Positions 25,755 to 34,347 of a DNA stretch of 53,052 nucleotides are shown one piece after another. The notes beneath the pieces are model-generated. The model had not been told where the DNA came from and did not search any database. It was given only the letters and a program-made list of their open reading frames with translations. Position 1 is the first letter of the stretch. Each line of letters opens with the position of its first letter. The stretch comes from Clostridium sp. AM22-11AC (GTDB taxonomy: Bacteria; Bacillota; Clostridia; Lachnospirales; Lachnospiraceae), in assembly GCF_003473545.1 (NCBI RefSeq), contig NZ_QUCM01000023.1:1-53052 (forward strand), read 5' to 3'. Position numbers and translations under genes: made by a program.

Positions 25755-25859
25755 GCGAAAAACAAGCGGCTGCGTAAGCAGACATTTGCTTTTCGCAAAC
25801 CATTAACGAACGAATCGCCTGCGTAAGCAGGCAATAGAGCACGTAAGTGCGGGATTCGT
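25755..25859 (+). repeat. Structured intergenic element, copy A (105 nt)
   Basis: Stem I: 25755-25773 pairs with 25778-25796 (19 positions, GTAA tetraloop, mismatches at A62-C89, C67-A84 and G69-A82 of the 257xx numbering). Then a 13-nt joint, and a 7-bp stem ACGAATC (25810-25816) with GATTCGT (25853-25859) enclosing two hairpins: GCCTGC-GTAA-GCAGGC (25817-25832) and GCAC-GTAA-GTGC (25839-25850). A second copy of identical length and layout is at 44577-44681. There is no T-run, so this is not a terminator. GNRA loops on this strand suggest an RNA read in the + direction. It fills the gap between the DUF4321 gene and radC. Confidence 0.85.
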
Positions 25860-25928
25860 GAGTTTACGATAAGTGAAATCCTTCTGCTTTGCGTACTTGG
25901 AGAGGTGCCTTTTACAGGAGGAGAGCAT

Positions 25929-26624
25929 ATGCAGAAATTAACAATGAAACAACTTCCAAAAGAAGACAGGCCTTATGAGAAATGCCTTGAGTCAGGTGCC
26001 ACTTCCCTGACAGACGCAGAACTTTTAGCTGTTATCATACGCACCGGAAGCAGAGAGGAAACTTCCCTGGAGCTTGCCAGACAGATCCTGTCTTTGGAAG
26101 GGCAGGAAAACCGGCTGCTGGGGCTTTTGCATCATTCCCTGGAAGATTACTGCCGCATCAAAGGCGTGGGAAAGGTAAAAGGTGCCCAGCTTATGTGCAT
26201 CGGTGAACTTTCCAGGCGGATCTGGAACTGCAAAGCCAGGGAAACACCGGTTTCCTTTACTCATCCGGAGCAGATTGCAGACTATTATATGGAAGATATG
26301 CGCCATTTAGAGCAGGAGGAGATCCGGGTCATGTTCTTAAATACAAAGCAGAATCTGATCCGGGACCTTCTGGTCTCAAAAGGCACAGTCAATGCTTCTG
26401 TGGTTACGCCCAGGGAGATTTTGATCGAGGGGCTCCGCTGCCTGGCAGTGAGCATGATCCTGGTCCATAATCATCCCAGCGGGGATCCTTCTCCCAGTGA
26501 GTCAGATATCCTTCTTACCCGCAGGGTACAGGAGGCAGGCAATGTAATAGGTATTTCTCTTTTGGACCATATTATTATCGGGGATAAGCGTTTTTTAAGC
26601 TTTCGTCAGCAGCAGATCATTTAG
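25929..26624 (+). CDS. radC: RadC-family JAB/MPN metalloprotein
   Basis: A 231-residue RadC: an N-terminal helix-hairpin-helix region (KERPYEKCLESGATSLTDAELLAV-type start, IKGVGKVKGAQL) and a C-terminal JAMM metal site, HNHPSGDPSPSESD, preceded by SKGTVNASVVTPREI. RadC is widely conserved but its once-proposed repair role is doubted; it is often near mreBCD, as here. I start at ATG 25929 behind ACAGGAGGAGAG; the GTG at 25905 lies before that site. The 182-nt gap before it holds the structured element; I see no clear promoter there. Confidence 0.95.
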   Translation: MQKLTMKQLPKEDRPYEKCLESGATSLTDAELLAVIIRTGSREETSLELARQILSLEGQENRLLGLLHHSLEDYCRIKGVGKVKGAQLMCIGELSRRIWNCKARETPVSFTHPEQIADYYMEDMRHLEQEEIRVMFLNTKQNLIRDLLVSKGTVNASVVTPREILIEGLRCLAVSMILVHNHPSGDPSPSESDILLTRRVQEAGNVIGISLLDHIIIGDKRFLSFRQQQII

Positions 26625-26652
26625 TTATACATGTAAAGGAAAACAGATATCC

Positions 26653-27495
26653 ATGGAATCAAATCGCAGCAAATATATACTGGCAGGTCTTACAGCCTTC
26701 TGTATCCTGCTTATTGGTATCACTTCTTTAAAAGATGGTATTATGGAACCGCTCCGTACTGGCGTGGGATACTTTCTGATCCCTATACAGTCCGGTGTCA
26801 ATAAAGTAGGTACCGGTCTTTACAATGAACTTACCGATTATGGAAAATTAAAAGCTGCCCTGGCAGAAAATGAAAACCTGAAAACCCAGGTTGCCCAGCT
26901 TACAGAAGACAATAACAGGCTTCAGGCAGAGCAGTTTGAGTTAAACCGCCTGCGCCAGCTGTACAAGTTAGACCAGGAGTACATGCAGTACAACAAGATC
27001 GGCGCAAGAGTGATCGCCAGAGACTCTGAAAAATGGTTCCAGGTGTTCCGTATCAATAAAGGATCCTCTGACGGGGTTGCTGTGGATATGAACGTAGTAG
27101 CAGACGGTGGTCTGGTAGGTATCGTAACAGACGTAGGTGCCAATTATGCTACGGTCCGTTCCATTATCGATGATTCCAGCCGTGTAGGCGCTATGTCACT
27201 GGACTCTTCCTATAACTGTATTGTTGCTGGTGACCTGACCCTTTATGAACAGGGAAGATTAAAACTTACAGATTTTTCCAGGGACGCAGTGCTTAGAAAC
27301 GGAGACCAGATCATTACTTCCAATATCAGTACCAAATATCTTCCGGGTATCCTGATCGGCTATGCAGTGGATGTATCCATTGATCCGGATCATCTGACCC
27401 AGTCCGGTTATCTGATCCCGGCTGCGGATTTTGACAATCTTCAGGAAGTTCTGATCTTAACAGATCTTAAAAACAGTGATGAGGCGGTAGAATAG
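26653..27495 (+). CDS. mreC: Rod-shape determining protein MreC
   Basis: A 280-residue bitopic membrane protein: an N-terminal membrane helix (about 9-28), a coiled coil (about 60-100, LAENENLKTQVAQLTEDNNRL), then the beta-rich periplasm-side domain with VIARDSEKWFQ and VVADGGLVGIV. It scaffolds the elongation machinery that contains PBP2 and RodA, both encoded downstream. The stop overlaps the mreD GTG start. mreB is not in the window. Confidence 0.95.
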   Translation: MESNRSKYILAGLTAFCILLIGITSLKDGIMEPLRTGVGYFLIPIQSGVNKVGTGLYNELTDYGKLKAALAENENLKTQVAQLTEDNNRLQAEQFELNRLRQLYKLDQEYMQYNKIGARVIARDSEKWFQVFRINKGSSDGVAVDMNVVADGGLVGIVTDVGANYATVRSIIDDSSRVGAMSLDSSYNCIVAGDLTLYEQGRLKLTDFSRDAVLRNGDQIITSNISTKYLPGILIGYAVDVSIDPDHLTQSGYLIPAADFDNLQEVLILTDLKNSDEAVE

Positions 27496-28028
27496 TGAAT
27501 AACGGAAAAATCAAACAGATCCTCTTAAATATACTTTTGATCCTCCTGGCTTTTACTGTGCAGAACTGCGTATTTCCCCTGCTGCCTTTTCTGGCGGCAA
27601 CACCCAACCTGCTTCTGATCCTTACCTTTTCCTTCGGGTTTATCCACGGACGGAACGCAGGCATGTTTTACGGCTTTTTATCTGGTCTGCTGCTGGATCT
27701 TTTCTACAGCGGGCCATTTGGCTTTTATACGCTGATCTACGTATACATTGGTTATTTCAACGGTATTTTTACCAAATATTATTATGAGGATTATATCACC
27801 CTTCCTCTGATCTTAAGTATTTTAAATGGTTTATGGTACAGCTTATACATTTATGTATTCCGCTTCCTGATCCGCGGACGTTTAAATCTTCCGTATTACT
27901 TTTTAAAGATCATGCTGCCGGAGATCATATTTACTGCAGTGACCACCCTTTTAGTATACCGGCTGTTCCTTTCAGCCAGCAGAAGACTGGAAGATATTGG
28001 AAAAAGGAGAGATACGACCATTGTTTAA
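27495..28028 (+). CDS. mreD: Rod-shape determining protein MreD
   Basis: A 177-residue integral membrane protein with five or six hydrophobic segments and the characteristic NLLLILTFSFGFIHGRNAGMFYGFLSGLLLDL pattern (PNLLLILTF, then FIHGRNAGMFYGF). It partners MreC. It starts with GTG at 27495 overlapping the mreC TAG stop, and its end overlaps the penicillin-binding protein start, so expression is coupled through three shape genes. Confidence 0.94.
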   Translation: MNNGKIKQILLNILLILLAFTVQNCVFPLLPFLAATPNLLLILTFSFGFIHGRNAGMFYGFLSGLLLDLFYSGPFGFYTLIYVYIGYFNGIFTKYYYEDYITLPLILSILNGLWYSLYIYVFRFLIRGRLNLPYYFLKIMLPEIIFTAVTTLLVYRLFLSASRRLEDIGKRRDTTIV

Positions 28029-30954
28029 TGAATTGCTGGAAGTGACCAGGGAATTTCTTAAAAAAGTGATTACTTCACGCCTCTTTGCCCTGGCTGTTAT
28101 ATTTACTCTTATGTTTATAGGTCTGATCTGTAAACTGTTCCGGATGCAGATCTTAGACGGCAGTTCCTATCAGGAAAGTTATATGCAGCGAACAGAAAAA
28201 CTGGTGACCACTCCCGGTACCAGAGGTAATATTTATGACCGTAATGGAAATCTGCTGGCTTATAATCAGCTGGCTTATGCAGTTGCCATTCAGGACCTGG
28301 GAGATTATCCAAAGGCAGCTGACCGCAATGCCATGATCTACCGTCTTGTGACGATCCTGGAACGCCGTGGGGAAAAGATCGACGGAAAGCTGGAGATCGC
28401 CTTAGATGAAAATGGACAGCCCTATTTTACCAGTACTTCCAATGCTGCTAAAAAACGTTTTCTTCTGAATTTTTACGGTATTTCTTCTCAGCAGTTAGAT
28501 GATGATACAGGAAAATACCCTTCCAACATTACTGCAAGGGAAGCCTTTGAATTAAAGAAGGGTTCCTCCCGTCAGGGCTATAAACTGGCAGATATGAAAG
28601 ATGCGGACGGAAATCCAATGGAACTTTCTGACCAGACGGCCCTTGATATGATCAATATCATCTATACCATGGAGCTGACCCGGTTCCAGAAATACGAGAG
28701 TACCACCGTTGCCACCAATATCAGCCAGGAGACTATGACGGAGATCAATGAAAATGCGGCTGATTTAAAGGGTGTTTCCATTGAACCGTCATCTATCCGT
28801 GTATACAATGACAGTCTGTATTTTGCTCCGATCATCGGTTATACAGGAAAAGTCCAGGAAGACCAGATCGACAGCTTAAACGAAGAGTGGAACAGTTCCA
28901 AGGAAGGACAGAAGAGCGATGCAGTCAATGGGGTCGACAAGTATGACCTTAATGATATTGTAGGACGTATTGGCATTGAAAAATCCATGGAATTAGATCT
29001 TCAGGGTGAAAAAGGCTATACCCGTATGTATGTAGATAACATGGGACGCCCGAGAGAGATCATTGAGCAGCAGGATGCACAGGCAGGAAATGACGTTTAC
29101 CTGACCATTGACAGGGATCTGCAGATCGCTACCTATAATCTGATCGAGCAGCAGTTAGCCGGTATCATTACCAAATTCCTTGTAAACGAAGATATTGATC
29201 CGGCCACTGTAAGAGATGGTTCCAAAAAGCCAATTCCTGTAAAGAATGCTTATTATCAGCTGATCAATAACAACGTGCTTTCTTTGGATGCCATGGCAGG
29301 AGAGAATGCTTCCGATATTGAAAAGCAGATCTACCGCACCTACACAGCTTCCAGGGATCAGATCTTAACTGCTATAAGGGGAGAACTTTTAAGTGACCAT
29401 GCGGCTGCCATGAATGATCTTCCAAAGGATATGGCAAGCTATATGAACTATATTTACAGTTTCCTTTCCTCAGATAACTCCGGCATTGTCCAGAGAGATA
29501 AGATCGACCAGAATTCCCAGGAGTATCAGGCCTGGAAAGCTGGCACCATCAGCCTGAGGGACTATATTTACAGCGGTATTGCAGGAAACTGGGTAGATAC
29601 CACCAGGCTGGCAGCTTCCAGTAAATATTCCAATGCAGATGATATTTACAGCCAGTTAGTAGATTATATCATTGCCCAGCTTCAGGATGATAAAAACTTT
29701 ACCAAGCGTATGTTCCGCTACCTGGTCAATGATAATGTGATCACAGGAAGCCAGCTGTGCCTTGCATTATTTGCACAGGGCGTTTTACGGGATGATCCAC
29801 AGGCCCGTGCCGGACTTGCAACAGGAGACAGTGCTTACACTTATAATTTTATCAAAAATAAGATCGCGGATTTGGAGCTGACACCGGCCCAGCTGGCGCT
29901 TGATCCCTGTACAGCAGGCTGTGTTGTAACAGATGTTAAGACAGGAGAAATCCGTGCCCTGGTTTCTTATCCAAGTTATGATAATAACCGTATGTCCGGA
30001 AGCGTAGATGCAGCTTACTTTGCAAAACTGCAAAGCGATATGTCCAATCCGCTTTACAACAACGCTACCCAGGCTATCAAGGCTCCGGGGTCTACTTTCA
30101 AACCGATCACAGCTATTGCTGCACTGGAAGAAGGAGTGATCTCCCTTTCTGATACTATTGACTGTACCGGTGTATATGACCAGGCAAATCCGCCGATCAA
30201 CTGCTGGATCTATCCAGGCAGACATGGCACCGAAGATATCATCGCAGGTATCCAGAACTCCTGTAACGTAGTATTTGCAGAACTTGGACACCGCTTAAGT
30301 ATGACAGCTGACGGAACCTATTCACCGGAAAAGGGACTTTCCACGATTCGTAAATATGCCAGCATGTTTGGCTTGGACCATACCTCCGGTGTAGAACTGC
30401 CGGAAACAGAACCACACCTTACTACAGAGGACCCGGAACGTTCTGCAATGGGACAGGGTACCAACTCCTATAACAATGTACAGCTTTCCCGTTATATCGC
30501 TGCTGTTGCAAACAGGGGAACTGTATTTGAGTTAAGTCTTTTAGATAAACTGACTGATTCAGATGGAAATCTGATCACAGATTATACTCCTTCTGTCAGC
30601 TCCCATGTGGATGCGGCAGACAGTACCTGGGATGCAGTACAGGCAGGTATCCGGCGGGTTGTTACCGACGGTTCCGCAAAATCTGTATTTGCAGGAAGTC
30701 CTGTAGAAGTAGCCGGAAAGACCGGTACTGCACAGGAGGACCGCAGCCGCGCAAACCATGCATTCTTCGTATCCTTTGCACCTTACAGCAATCCGGAGAT
30801 CGCTGTGACTGTAAATATTCCTTATGGATACGCAGGTACCAACGCAGCTACCCTTGGAAAAAAAGTCTATGAATATTACTACGGATATACAAGTCTGGAG
30901 CAGGTTTTGGGCTCCGGTGCTTCCAGTGTATCAAATGTAACTGTTGGAGATTAA
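28021..30954 (+). CDS. mrdA: Class B penicillin-binding protein 2 (transpeptidase) with large insert
   Basis: Peptidoglycan transpeptidase for lateral growth, partner of RodA. Short cytoplasmic start, membrane helix (about 20-40), dimerisation domain beginning TPGTRGNIYDRNGN, and transpeptidase domain with STFKPITA (catalytic Ser), SCN and GKTGTAQE. Between them (about residues 370-620) is a long insert with many helices that is absent from E. coli PBP2; total length near 977 versus about 630. Similar long PBP2s are known in clostridia. The likely start is TTG 28021, 10-12 nt after AAAGGAGAG; a further-upstream TTG (27997) precedes that site. The start lies inside the mreD end. Confidence 0.95.
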   Translation: MFNELLEVTREFLKKVITSRLFALAVIFTLMFIGLICKLFRMQILDGSSYQESYMQRTEKLVTTPGTRGNIYDRNGNLLAYNQLAYAVAIQDLGDYPKAADRNAMIYRLVTILERRGEKIDGKLEIALDENGQPYFTSTSNAAKKRFLLNFYGISSQQLDDDTGKYPSNITAREAFELKKGSSRQGYKLADMKDADGNPMELSDQTALDMINIIYTMELTRFQKYESTTVATNISQETMTEINENAADLKGVSIEPSSIRVYNDSLYFAPIIGYTGKVQEDQIDSLNEEWNSSKEGQKSDAVNGVDKYDLNDIVGRIGIEKSMELDLQGEKGYTRMYVDNMGRPREIIEQQDAQAGNDVYLTIDRDLQIATYNLIEQQLAGIITKFLVNEDIDPATVRDGSKKPIPVKNAYYQLINNNVLSLDAMAGENASDIEKQIYRTYTASRDQILTAIRGELLSDHAAAMNDLPKDMASYMNYIYSFLSSDNSGIVQRDKIDQNSQEYQAWKAGTISLRDYIYSGIAGNWVDTTRLAASSKYSNADDIYSQLVDYIIAQLQDDKNFTKRMFRYLVNDNVITGSQLCLALFAQGVLRDDPQARAGLATGDSAYTYNFIKNKIADLELTPAQLALDPCTAGCVVTDVKTGEIRALVSYPSYDNNRMSGSVDAAYFAKLQSDMSNPLYNNATQAIKAPGSTFKPITAIAALEEGVISLSDTIDCTGVYDQANPPINCWIYPGRHGTEDIIAGIQNSCNVVFAELGHRLSMTADGTYSPEKGLSTIRKYASMFGLDHTSGVELPETEPHLTTEDPERSAMGQGTNSYNNVQLSRYIAAVANRGTVFELSLLDKLTDSDGNLITDYTPSVSSHVDAADSTWDAVQAGIRRVVTDGSAKSVFAGSPVEVAGKTGTAQEDRSRANHAFFVSFAPYSNPEIAVTVNIPYGYAGTNAATLGKKVYEYYYGYTSLEQVLGSGASSVSNVTVGD

Positions 30955-30972
30955 AAAGAGGTGAATGTTTCT

Positions 30973-31638
30973 ATGCAGGATGGAATCGTTATTAAAAGCA
31001 GCAAGGCGGGTATGACGGTGATCCTAAATCCCGACCTGCCGTTTCCGGACCTTCTTGCCAGTATTGCAAAAAAGTTTGGAGACAGTGCCCGTTTCTGGGG
31101 AAATGCCCAGATGACACTGACTCTGGAAGGAAGGCCTCTGTCCGCCGAAGAAGAATTTCAGATCGTAAATACAATTACAGAGAACTCACAGCTTCAGATC
31201 CTCTGCCTGTTAGATACAGATGCAGAGCGGATCGAACGCTGTGAAAAAGCACTAAATGAAAAATTAATGGAATTAAGTGCACAGACCGGCCAGTTTTACC
31301 GGGGAACCTTAAAAAGAGGAGATACCTTAGAGTCAGAAGCCAGCATTGTGATCATCGGTGATGTGGAACATGGCGCCAGGGTAACAGCCAAGGGAAATGT
31401 GATCATCTTAGGAGAACTAAAGGGAACCGTTACAGCCGGTGCAGCGGGAAATGACCAGGCAGTGATCCTTGCCTTTTCCATGTCTCCCCTGCAGCTGCGC
31501 ATCGGAAATCACACCAGCCGGTTTAATGAAAAGAACCACAAACTGGGAAAAGGAACCATGATCGCTTCTGTAGAGAATGGAGAATTAAAAGTTCTTCCTT
31601 TAAAGAAACCATTTTTCAGCAGCCTACTGGATTTATAG
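30973..31638 (+). CDS. minC: Septum site-determining protein MinC
   Basis: A 221-residue FtsZ-assembly inhibitor. The N-terminal domain runs to about 105; the C-terminal beta-helix domain shows GTLKRGDTLESEASIVIIGDVEHGARVTAKGNVIILGELKGT in register (key motif GDVEHGA, GNVIILGELKG), which binds MinD. I use ATG 30973 with AAGAGGTGA upstream; GTG 30961 lies within that site. It follows PBP2 by 18 nt, linking division-site selection to the shape genes. Confidence 0.93.
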   Translation: MQDGIVIKSSKAGMTVILNPDLPFPDLLASIAKKFGDSARFWGNAQMTLTLEGRPLSAEEEFQIVNTITENSQLQILCLLDTDAERIERCEKALNEKLMELSAQTGQFYRGTLKRGDTLESEASIVIIGDVEHGARVTAKGNVIILGELKGTVTAGAAGNDQAVILAFSMSPLQLRIGNHTSRFNEKNHKLGKGTMIASVENGELKVLPLKKPFFSSLLDL

Positions 31639-31740
31639 GTGAATTTTTGGTTGAACTCAAAAAAATACTGGTAAATTTGCGCAATTTAATGTACAATAAA
31701 TTGGTAAAGTAATATAAACTCAATTTTTCAGGAGGTTCCT

Positions 31741-32532
31741 ATGAGTGAAGTCATTGTGATTACTTCTGGAAAAGGTGGGGTAGGTAAAACCACTACTTCT
31801 GCAAATGTGGGAACAGGACTGGCTGTTCTGGGAAAAAGGGTCGTTCTGATCGATACAGATATCGGCCTTAGAAACCTGGACGTAGTTATGGGACTGGAAA
31901 ACCGCATTGTCTACAATCTGGTAGACGTTGCAGAAGGAAACTGCCGTATGAAGCAGGCCCTGATAAGAGACAAAAGATATCCAAACCTTTACCTTCTGCC
32001 AGCTGCACAGACAAGAGATAAGTCAGCTGTGACACCTGAGCAGATGATCAAACTCACCGATGACCTGAAAGACGATTTCGACTATATCCTGTTGGATTGT
32101 CCCGCAGGCATTGAGCAGGGTTTTTACAATGCCATTGCCGGTGCAGACCGGGCACTGGTAGTCACCACACCTGAAGTTTCGGCGATCCGGGATGCAGACC
32201 GTATCATTGGTCTGTTAGAACACGCCCAGATCGGTGCCATTGACCTGATCGTAAACAGGATCCGTGCAGATATGGTACGCCGGGGAGATATGATGTCATT
32301 AACCGATGTACAGGATATCCTGGCGGTGAATATGATCGGAGCCATTCCCGATGACGAAAACATCGTGGTCTCCACAAACCAGGGAGAACCTTTAGTGGGT
32401 ATGGGATCTGCCGCAGGACAGGCTTATTTAAATGTATGCAGACGCCTGCTTGGACAGAATGTTCCCATGGAGTCTCCGGGAGAAACAGCCGGTATCCTGG
32501 CAAAACTTTCCAGGATCTTAAGAAGGGCATAA
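31741..32532 (+). CDS. minD: Septum site-determining ATPase MinD
   Basis: A 263-residue ParA-type ATPase with deviant Walker A (SGKGGVGKTTTSANVG), DTDIGLRNLDVVMGLENR, DYILLDCPAGIE and a C-terminal amphipathic helix (ILAKLSRILRRA) for membrane binding. It recruits MinC to the membrane and is cycled by MinE. A CAGGAGGTT site precedes the ATG. The 100-nt gap from minC is AT-rich; I see no confident promoter in it. Confidence 0.97.
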   Translation: MSEVIVITSGKGGVGKTTTSANVGTGLAVLGKRVVLIDTDIGLRNLDVVMGLENRIVYNLVDVAEGNCRMKQALIRDKRYPNLYLLPAAQTRDKSAVTPEQMIKLTDDLKDDFDYILLDCPAGIEQGFYNAIAGADRALVVTTPEVSAIRDADRIIGLLEHAQIGAIDLIVNRIRADMVRRGDMMSLTDVQDILAVNMIGAIPDDENIVVSTNQGEPLVGMGSAAGQAYLNVCRRLLGQNVPMESPGETAGILAKLSRILRRA

Positions 32533-32545
32533 GGGGTGATGGCAG

Positions 32546-32809
32546 TTGAGATTACGGTGTTCCAAAGATACCGCAAAGCTCCGGCTTACCTTTCTTCTTT
32601 TATCTGATAAAGCAGGATGTTCACCGGAGATGATAGCAGCGATAAAAAATGACATGATCCGTGTCATTTCCAAATACATGAAGATAGAAAAAGACGCAGT
32701 GCGTCTTACCATGGATGCAGGCAGTTTTTCAGATGGTCAGATCCATCACCTGCCTGTACTCCGTGCGGATATACCGATACGGTCCATGTCCAGCAAGGGG
32801 CTATACTAA
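32546..32809 (+). CDS. minE: Cell division topological specificity factor MinE
   Basis: An 87-residue MinE. The amphipathic helix/contact region and ISKYMKIEKDAVRLTMD match the MinE pattern (E. coli VICKYVQID). It begins with TTG at 32546, 7 nt after AAGGGGTG. An ATG at 32539 in another frame encodes only a short peptide that ends early, so it is not the start. Presence of MinE implies an oscillating Min system rather than DivIVA-anchored MinCD. It ends 1 nt before rodA. Confidence 0.88.
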   Translation: MRLRCSKDTAKLRLTFLLLSDKAGCSPEMIAAIKNDMIRVISKYMKIEKDAVRLTMDAGSFSDGQIHHLPVLRADIPIRSMSSKGLY

Positions 32810-32810
32810 T

Positions 32811-33932
32811 ATGTTTTTTGATTACGACTTTAGAAATTATAACTTTCGTCTTATGTCCTATATGATCGCCCTGAATGTGATCGGCGTCCTGGTAGTACGC
32901 AGTGCTACCAATAAGGATCCTGATTTTGTTACCAAACAGCTGATGGGTGTTATGGTAGGTCTTGTGATCGCCATTTGTCTTTCTCTGATCGATTACCATA
33001 AGATATTAAACTTCAGTACGATCATTTATCTGCTGTGTATCTGCAGTCTGATCGCAGTACTGATCTGGGGCAAATCTGTCAACAACGCAAAACGCTGGAT
33101 CGAAGTTCCGGTACTTGGACAGCTTCAGCCTTCCGAATTTGTAAAAATTGGTCTGATTATTACTTTTTCCTGGTATTTTATGAAATATCAGGAAAAAATA
33201 AATAATGTAAGCACAGTTGCCATTGCAGCAGCGCTTTTTGCAGTACCGGCTATGCTCATTTTTGAGCAGCCAAACCTTTCCACCTGCCTGGTTACACTGG
33301 TGATCGTGCTGGGAATCGTCTTTTCAGCAGGCATCAGCTACCGGTGGATCGTGGGAGTTTTAGCTGTAACCATCCCTATGGTGGGAACCTGTGTCTATCT
33401 GCTTTTACACGGTCTGATCCCTTTTATCAAAGAGTATCAGGCAGGCAGAATTTTAGCATGGTTCTATCCTGACAGATACGGGGAAGCACGTTACCAGCAG
33501 AATAACTCCATCATCGCCATTGGCTCCGGACAGTTAAAAGGTAAGGGACTGTTTAATACAACGATCGCCTCTGTTAAAAACGGAAATTTCCTTTCAGAAG
33601 AGCAGACAGACTTTATCTTTGCCGTGATCGGTGAAGAACTTGGTTTTATTGGCTGTGTGATCGTGATCATTCTGTTTTTACTGATCGTTTATGAGTGCCT
33701 TATGATGGCAGCCAGAGCAAAAGACCTGGCAGGAAGACTGATCTGTACAGGTATGGCCACCCTGATCGCTTTTCAGGGCTTTGCAAATATTGCAGTTGCA
33801 ACCGGCATTTTCCCTAATACCGGACTTCCCCTTCCGTTTATCAGTTACGGAAGCAGTTCGCTTATCAGTATTTTTATTGGTATGGGACTGGTGCTAAACG
33901 CAGGTCTTCAGAGAGTACCACGACATTATTGA
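32811..33932 (+). CDS. rodA: SEDS-family peptidoglycan polymerase RodA
   Basis: A 373-residue membrane protein with about ten spans and SEDS motifs: SVNNAKRWIEVP, LQPSEFVKIG, EEQTDFIFAVIGEELGF, GLPLPFISYGSSSL. It polymerises glycan strands together with the PBP2 encoded upstream. I start at ATG 32811, right after the minE stop; the frame is open further upstream (to 32715) but that part overlaps minE and lacks signals. AAGGGG lies about 10 nt before. Confidence 0.95.
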   Translation: MFFDYDFRNYNFRLMSYMIALNVIGVLVVRSATNKDPDFVTKQLMGVMVGLVIAICLSLIDYHKILNFSTIIYLLCICSLIAVLIWGKSVNNAKRWIEVPVLGQLQPSEFVKIGLIITFSWYFMKYQEKINNVSTVAIAAALFAVPAMLIFEQPNLSTCLVTLVIVLGIVFSAGISYRWIVGVLAVTIPMVGTCVYLLLHGLIPFIKEYQAGRILAWFYPDRYGEARYQQNNSIIAIGSGQLKGKGLFNTTIASVKNGNFLSEEQTDFIFAVIGEELGFIGCVIVIILFLLIVYECLMMAARAKDLAGRLICTGMATLIAFQGFANIAVATGIFPNTGLPLPFISYGSSSLISIFIGMGLVLNAGLQRVPRHY

Positions 33933-33951
33933 TCCAAGGAGGGTTATAGAT

Positions 33952-34347
33952 ATGACAATAGGACTGATCGCACATGATGCAAAGAAGAAACTGATGCAGA
34001 ATTTCTGTATCGCTTACAGAGGTATTTTAAGCAAGCATACACTGTATGCAACCGGCACCACCGGAAGACTGATCGAGGAGGTTGCCAACTTAAATATCCA
34101 TAAATACCTGGCTGGCCACTTAGGCGGAACCCAGCAGATGGCAGCGCAGATCGAACACAACCAGATGGACCTGGTTATTTTTCTGCGTGATCCTTTAACT
34201 CCAAAAACACATGAACCAGATGTAAACGACGTAGTACGCCTGTGCGATACCTACAATATCCCTCTGGCTACGAATCTGGCTACTGCAGAACTTCTGATCA
34301 AGGCACTTGACAGAGGCGATATGGAGTGGAGAGAGGTAGTACGATAA
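33952..34347 (+). CDS. mgsA: Methylglyoxal synthase
   Basis: A 131-residue enzyme converting dihydroxyacetone phosphate to methylglyoxal and phosphate, a bypass of lower glycolysis. Motifs: IGLIAHDAKKKLM, ATGTTGRLIEE, HLGGTQQMAAQI and FLRDPLTPKTHEPDV, which include the catalytic Asp and His. Position after rodA is a recurring order in this bacterial group. Its stop overlaps the next ATG (TAATG). Confidence 0.97.
   Translation: MTIGLIAHDAKKKLMQNFCIAYRGILSKHTLYATGTTGRLIEEVANLNIHKYLAGHLGGTQQMAAQIEHNQMDLVIFLRDPLTPKTHEPDVNDVVRLCDTYNIPLATNLATAELLIKALDRGDMEWREVVR

Noticed and set aside
31639..31740. Promoter before minD
   Set aside because: TACAAT and TATAAA boxes exist but no partner -35 at 16-18 nt is convincing; AT-rich background explains them.
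32539..32605. Alternative minE start at ATG 32539
   Set aside because: That frame stops after about 22 codons; only the TTG 32546 frame matches MinE.
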